Below are positions 61,175-64,000 of a stretch of DNA of 64,000 nucleotides, in pieces. The stretch's first letter is position 1; every line of letters starts with the position of its first letter. The stretch is taken from assembly GCA_002271215.1 (NCBI GenBank), contig CP018628.1:1612001-1676000 (forward strand), in the 5' to 3' direction. Position numbers and translations under genes: made by a program. The DNA is from Lelliottia jeotgali. Its GTDB lineage: Bacteria; Pseudomonadota; Gammaproteobacteria; Enterobacterales; Enterobacteriaceae. The notes beneath the pieces were generated by a model. It saw nothing but the letters and a program-made list of their open reading frames with translations. It made no database searches and was not told where the DNA came from.

Positions 61175-61654
61175 TTAAGACGTTTTTTGGTACTGGGCTA
61201 AGAGCTCGGGGAGCGGATCACATCCGCTAGTATCGGCTTTTTTCACCGCATCGAGGGCGCTTGCCACGGTATGGCGGGCTAAAACCGCTAACGACGCCTG
61301 CTCAGCTTCTTCAGAAACCGATTTAAAGTACCAGCAGGCGTTAGCGCTGACCACGCAGCGGGCCGGAACCTCAGGGCGCGACGCCCACAGCTTTTTATCT
61401 TCGATAACGGACAGGTAGATGTCACGCAGGGTGATCTCTTCCGGCGGGCGACCAAGATGAATTGAGCCGTTACGGCCAAGCGTCGAGACGATAATGCCGT
61501 CACGCGTCAGCGGAACCATCAATTTGCGGATGAAGCTCGGATTGGCTTCCAGGCCGTAGGCCAGAATGGCACTCGTCGAACGTTCACCCAATTGCTCCGC
61601 CATCGCTACGCTGAGAACCATCTGCAAAGCTGTCGGGAAGCGGTAATCTAGCAT
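61175..61654 (-). CDS. oqxR: Rrf2-family repressor OqxR
   Basis: 159 residues from the ATG at 61654 (MLDYRFPTALQMVLSVAMAEQ); the frame extends upstream, but this start gives the known OqxR length and lies after the promoter. Rrf2 winged-helix domain (STSAILAYGLEANPSFIRKLMVPL). Represses oqxAB in Klebsiella; its loss gives high efflux. Cysteines occur as CVVSANAC and SGCDPL, not in the classical three-cysteine iron-sulfur spacing. Convergent with oqxB. Confidence 0.92.
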   Translation of the reverse strand: MLDYRFPTALQMVLSVAMAEQLGERSTSAILAYGLEANPSFIRKLMVPLTRDGIIVSTLGRNGSIHLGRPPEEITLRDIYLSVIEDKKLWASRPEVPARCVVSANACWYFKSVSEEAEQASLAVLARHTVASALDAVKKADTSGCDPLPELLAQYQKTS

Positions 61655-61723
61655 TTTTCTATCCTGGGTTGCGGTGAATCTTGTTCTTTTTGGCACCGCA
61701 GAGGTGAATAAGTAATAAACAAC

Positions 61724-61752
61724 AATATAACAAATACGGTAATTATTTTGAA
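61724..61752 (-). promoter_or_regulatory. Predicted oqxR promoter
   Basis: Read leftward TTCAAA (61747-61752), 17-bp spacer, TATATT (61724-61729), about 70 bases upstream of the oqxR start. The AT-rich DNA around it may hold an autoregulatory site. No copy of the AGTGCAA repeat was seen here. Confidence 0.55.
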
Positions 61753-61855
61753 GCAATCTGCGGCATTCGTGATCGAACATCAGATTCTTTTCACGCGATA
61801 CGAGTGGTCGGCCGGCGGTCTGTTGAGACCACAGTACCCTTACCGCCTGCGCCCT

Positions 61856-62623
61856 TTACCTGACAACACACATCGGCCTGCCTGATATCGGCTCGGGGTG
61901 TATCTCCGTTTCCACGCTGAATACGGTTCTCAGCAGTCCCGTGTTCATCACCTCTTCTGGGGTGCCCTGCGCCATAACCTGTCCGTTCGCCATGACCACC
62001 AGATGATCGCAGTACCGGCTGGCCTGATTAAGGTCGTGCAGCACGGCGACCACCGTTTTCCCCTGAGTCCGGAGTTCGCCCATCAACCGCATCAGTTCCA
62101 CCTGGTGATTGATATCGAGATAGGTGGTCGGCTCATCGAGCAGTACCACGGGCGTATTCTGGGCCAGGACCATCGCCAGAAATGCGCGCTGGCGCTGGCC
62201 GCCGGAAAGATCGGTTAACCGACGATCGGCAAGATGATGGATCCGGGTCTGGCTCATGGCGGCATTGACCCGCGCATTATCTTCAACGGAAAGACGCCCC
62301 CAGAGTGACAACCACGGGTTGCGACCGTACGAAACCAACTCCCGAACGGTGATCCCCTCTGGCGTTAAATGGTGCTGCGGCAGCAGTGCCAGCCTGCGGG
62401 CCAGCTGGCGCGATGAGAGCGTGTTGATGGGATTATCACCCAGAAATACGCTGCCGGACTGCGGCCTTAACAGCCGCGAAAAACAGTTTAACAGCGTCGA
62501 TTTCCCACAACCGTTAGGGCCGAGCAGGGCGGTAATCTTCCCCGCTGGCAGTGCGAGTGAAATGCCGTCAAGCACCTTATTTGTCCCGTAACTGACCGTT
62601 AGATTTTCAGTTCGTAATGTCAT
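61856..62623 (-). CDS. fecE: Ferric citrate ABC transporter ATPase FecE
   Basis: 255 residues, equal to and very similar to E. coli FecE. Cytoplasmic ATPase for FecBCD-mediated uptake of ferric dicitrate. Walker A GPNGCGKST, signature LSGGQRQR and Walker B VVLLDEPTTYLDINHQ. Starts immediately after the fecD stop. Last gene of the fecABCDE operon, read leftward toward oqxR. Confidence 0.95.
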   Translation of the reverse strand: MTLRTENLTVSYGTNKVLDGISLALPAGKITALLGPNGCGKSTLLNCFSRLLRPQSGSVFLGDNPINTLSSRQLARRLALLPQHHLTPEGITVRELVSYGRNPWLSLWGRLSVEDNARVNAAMSQTRIHHLADRRLTDLSGGQRQRAFLAMVLAQNTPVVLLDEPTTYLDINHQVELMRLMGELRTQGKTVVAVLHDLNQASRYCDHLVVMANGQVMAQGTPEEVMNTGLLRTVFSVETEIHPEPISGRPMCVVR

Positions 62624-63580
62624 TTATCGCATTCTCACAAGCAGCCAGACAAACCACGGCGCGCCGATAATGGCAGTCAGCACGCCAGCCGGAAGTTCCA
62701 GCGGGGGATGAATAATTCGGGCCAGCAGATCGGCAACCACCAGCAGCAACGCACCTGTCAGGGCCGAAATGGGCAACAGCCAGCGGTGGCGTCCACCGGT
62801 GATGCTGCGCACCATATGCGGCACCACGAGACCAATAAAGCTAATCGGTCCGCAGACGGCCACGCCGGTCGATGTCATGGCGACAGCCAGTAGCAAAGCC
62901 CGTAATCGGGTACGCGGCACCGACACACCGAGCGTGGTGGCGCGCGCATCGCCCAGTGCCAGGAGGTCGAGATCGCGGCAAAAACCCAGGCTCAGCGGCA
63001 GAAACAAAATCAGCAGCGGGACGGCAATCTTCACAAAGCTCCAGTCACGGCCCCATAAGCTGCCGGTCAGCCACAGCAGGGCGCTGTTCACATCCTGTGG
63101 GCGCGAGAGCATCAGATAATCCGTCAGGCTGGCCCAGCAGGCAGAAAGCGCGATCCCCGTGAGCGCCAGCTTCATCGGCTGGCTGGTATCCGCCAGCATT
63201 CTCAGCAGGATCAGGCCCGCCATACCACCGGCAAAGGCCAGCAGCGGCAGGGTAATCACGGGGAGTGAAGGTAAGAGAAGCAGGGCGCCCACAGAGGCAA
63301 GGCTGGCAGCATGGCTGACGCCGAGAATATCCGGCGATGCCAGAGGGTTACGCACGATCCCCTGCACCAGAACGCCGGCCACCGCGAGGGCGGCACCGAC
63401 AAACAGCGCCAGCAGCAATCGCGGCAGGCGGTACGCCGTTAACACGTAATGATACTCGCGCCCGGTTTGCCAGTCGGTCAGCAGGGCGCGCCAGGGAACG
63501 CTGATCACCCCCATTTGCAGCGACAGCGCCGAAGTACCTGCCAGCGCGAGGGCGATGAAAATGACGATCGCAATTTTCAT
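62624..63580 (-). CDS. fecD: Ferric citrate ABC permease FecD
   Basis: 318 residues from the ATG at 63580 (MKIAIVIFIALALAGTSAL); the open frame extends upstream into fecC in a different frame and is not used. Inner-membrane FecCD-family permease with about ten transmembrane helices (VPHMVRSITGGRHRW, C-terminal IGAPWFVWLLVRMR). The stop of fecC overlaps its start by 4 bp. Confidence 0.95.
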   Translation of the reverse strand: MKIAIVIFIALALAGTSALSLQMGVISVPWRALLTDWQTGREYHYVLTAYRLPRLLLALFVGAALAVAGVLVQGIVRNPLASPDILGVSHAASLASVGALLLLPSLPVITLPLLAFAGGMAGLILLRMLADTSQPMKLALTGIALSACWASLTDYLMLSRPQDVNSALLWLTGSLWGRDWSFVKIAVPLLILFLPLSLGFCRDLDLLALGDARATTLGVSVPRTRLRALLLAVAMTSTGVAVCGPISFIGLVVPHMVRSITGGRHRWLLPISALTGALLLVVADLLARIIHPPLELPAGVLTAIIGAPWFVWLLVRMR

Positions 63581-64000
63581 CCGCGCCTCCTGACCAGCCA
63601 GACAAAGCAGGGGGCACCAATCAGAGCCACCACTGCCCCGGCGGGCAATTCGCCGGGGAAGGCCAGCGCCCGGGCCAGAACATCCGCCAGTAGCATCAAC
63701 GTGGCGCCCATCAGCATACTCATCGGCAGGACCTTGCGCTGATCGAATCCCACCCAGAAGCGAGCCAGATGCGGCATCAGCAGGCCGATAAACGCCACCG
63801 GGCCAGCCACACTGACACATGCCCCTACCAGAAGCAGCACCAGCATGTTGATGATCAAACGTAGCTTCGGCAGATTTACCCCGAGCGTACTGGCGGTGCT
63901 GTCGCTGACGTTAAGCAGGTTCAGTTGATTAGCCAGCAACAACACCACCGGTACAGCAATCGCCACCATCGGGAAGAGCTGCCAGAATTCCAGCCAGCGT
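63577..64000 (-). CDS. fecC: Ferric citrate ABC permease FecC (partial, N-terminus beyond window)
   Basis: C-terminal 140 residues, cut by the right edge. Ends LIGAPCFVWLVRRRG, with ADVLARALAFPGELPAGAVVAL upstream, as in E. coli FecC. ATGs within this piece are internal. Overlaps fecD by 4 bp. fecA and fecB, and probably fecIR, should lie to the right. Confidence 0.93.
   Translation of the reverse strand, partial: RWLEFWQLFPMVAIAVPVVLLLANQLNLLNVSDSTASTLGVNLPKLRLIINMLVLLLVGACVSVAGPVAFIGLLMPHLARFWVGFDQRKVLPMSMLMGATLMLLADVLARALAFPGELPAGAVVALIGAPCFVWLVRRRG

Noticed and set aside
61795..61855. Terminator after fecE
   Set aside because: A GTGGTC/GACCAC pairing can be drawn but no T run follows, so it is not called.
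1..64000. CRISPR array or Cas genes
   Set aside because: No series of regularly spaced identical repeats and no Cas-like protein was found.

Overview
The window is enterobacterial chromosome. From cmoM to the tRNA-Ser gene (about 1 to 52,200) the gene order is that of the E. coli K-12 21-22 minute region, almost gene for gene: cmoM-mukFEB-ldtD-mepK-gloC, aspC-ompF-asnS-pncB, pepN, ssuEADCB, pyrD-zapC-ycbX-rlmKL-uup-pqiABC-rmf, fabA-lonH, matP-ompA-sulA-sxy-yccS-yccF-helD-mgsA-csgI-yccU-hspQ-rlmI-acyP-tusE-yccA-serT. The porin in the ompF slot resembles Klebsiella OmpK35 (loop-3 motif VEWGGD), and chromosomal rarA-oqxAB-oqxR is typical of Klebsiella and Enterobacter. I therefore infer Enterobacter (E. 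cloacae complex) or a close relative such as Leclercia or Lelliottia. The species cannot be fixed by reading alone.

Layout. 1-6,771: 3' end of a tRNA-modification gene and the MukBEF condensin operon. 6,953-10,166: cell-wall L,D-transpeptidase, murein endopeptidase and glyoxalase II. 10,242-16,153: a leftward block of aspartate aminotransferase, OmpF porin, Asn-tRNA synthetase and nicotinate phosphoribosyltransferase. 16,419-19,031: aminopeptidase N. 19,171-23,397: alkanesulfonate uptake and desulfonation operon. 23,645-34,494: pyrimidine synthesis, cell division, rRNA methylation, ABC-F, lipid-transport and ribosome hibernation genes. 34,567-39,539: fatty-acid dehydratase, LonH, Ter-macrodomain organiser MatP, OmpA and the SOS division inhibitor SulA. 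39,758-50,068: competence regulator Sxy, membrane proteins, helicase IV, methylglyoxal synthase and several small conserved proteins.

50,335 to the end departs from the K-12 order. It holds an orphan oligopeptide-binding protein, serT, a decayed IS3-family transposase, a dihydrofolate-reductase-like protein, a YebG-family gene with its own LexA box, a nitrilase-LysR divergent pair, the rarA/oqxAB/oqxR multidrug-efflux locus, and the end of a ferric-citrate fecCDE operon running off the right edge.

Regulatory sites readable directly include LexA boxes for sulA and for the YebG-like gene, adjacent FabR and FadR operators for fabA, a PurR box for pyrD, a NadR box for pncB, the OmpR-type ompF upstream region, the ompA and serT promoters, and an uncharacterised perfect inverted repeat on the oqxA promoter. 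Most of the window is ordinary core genome. The stretch right of serT is where new observations are most likely. I found no clearly novel multi-gene system. The best candidates are the SOS-controlled YebG paralogue, the oqxA operator, and the nitrilase/LysR module.
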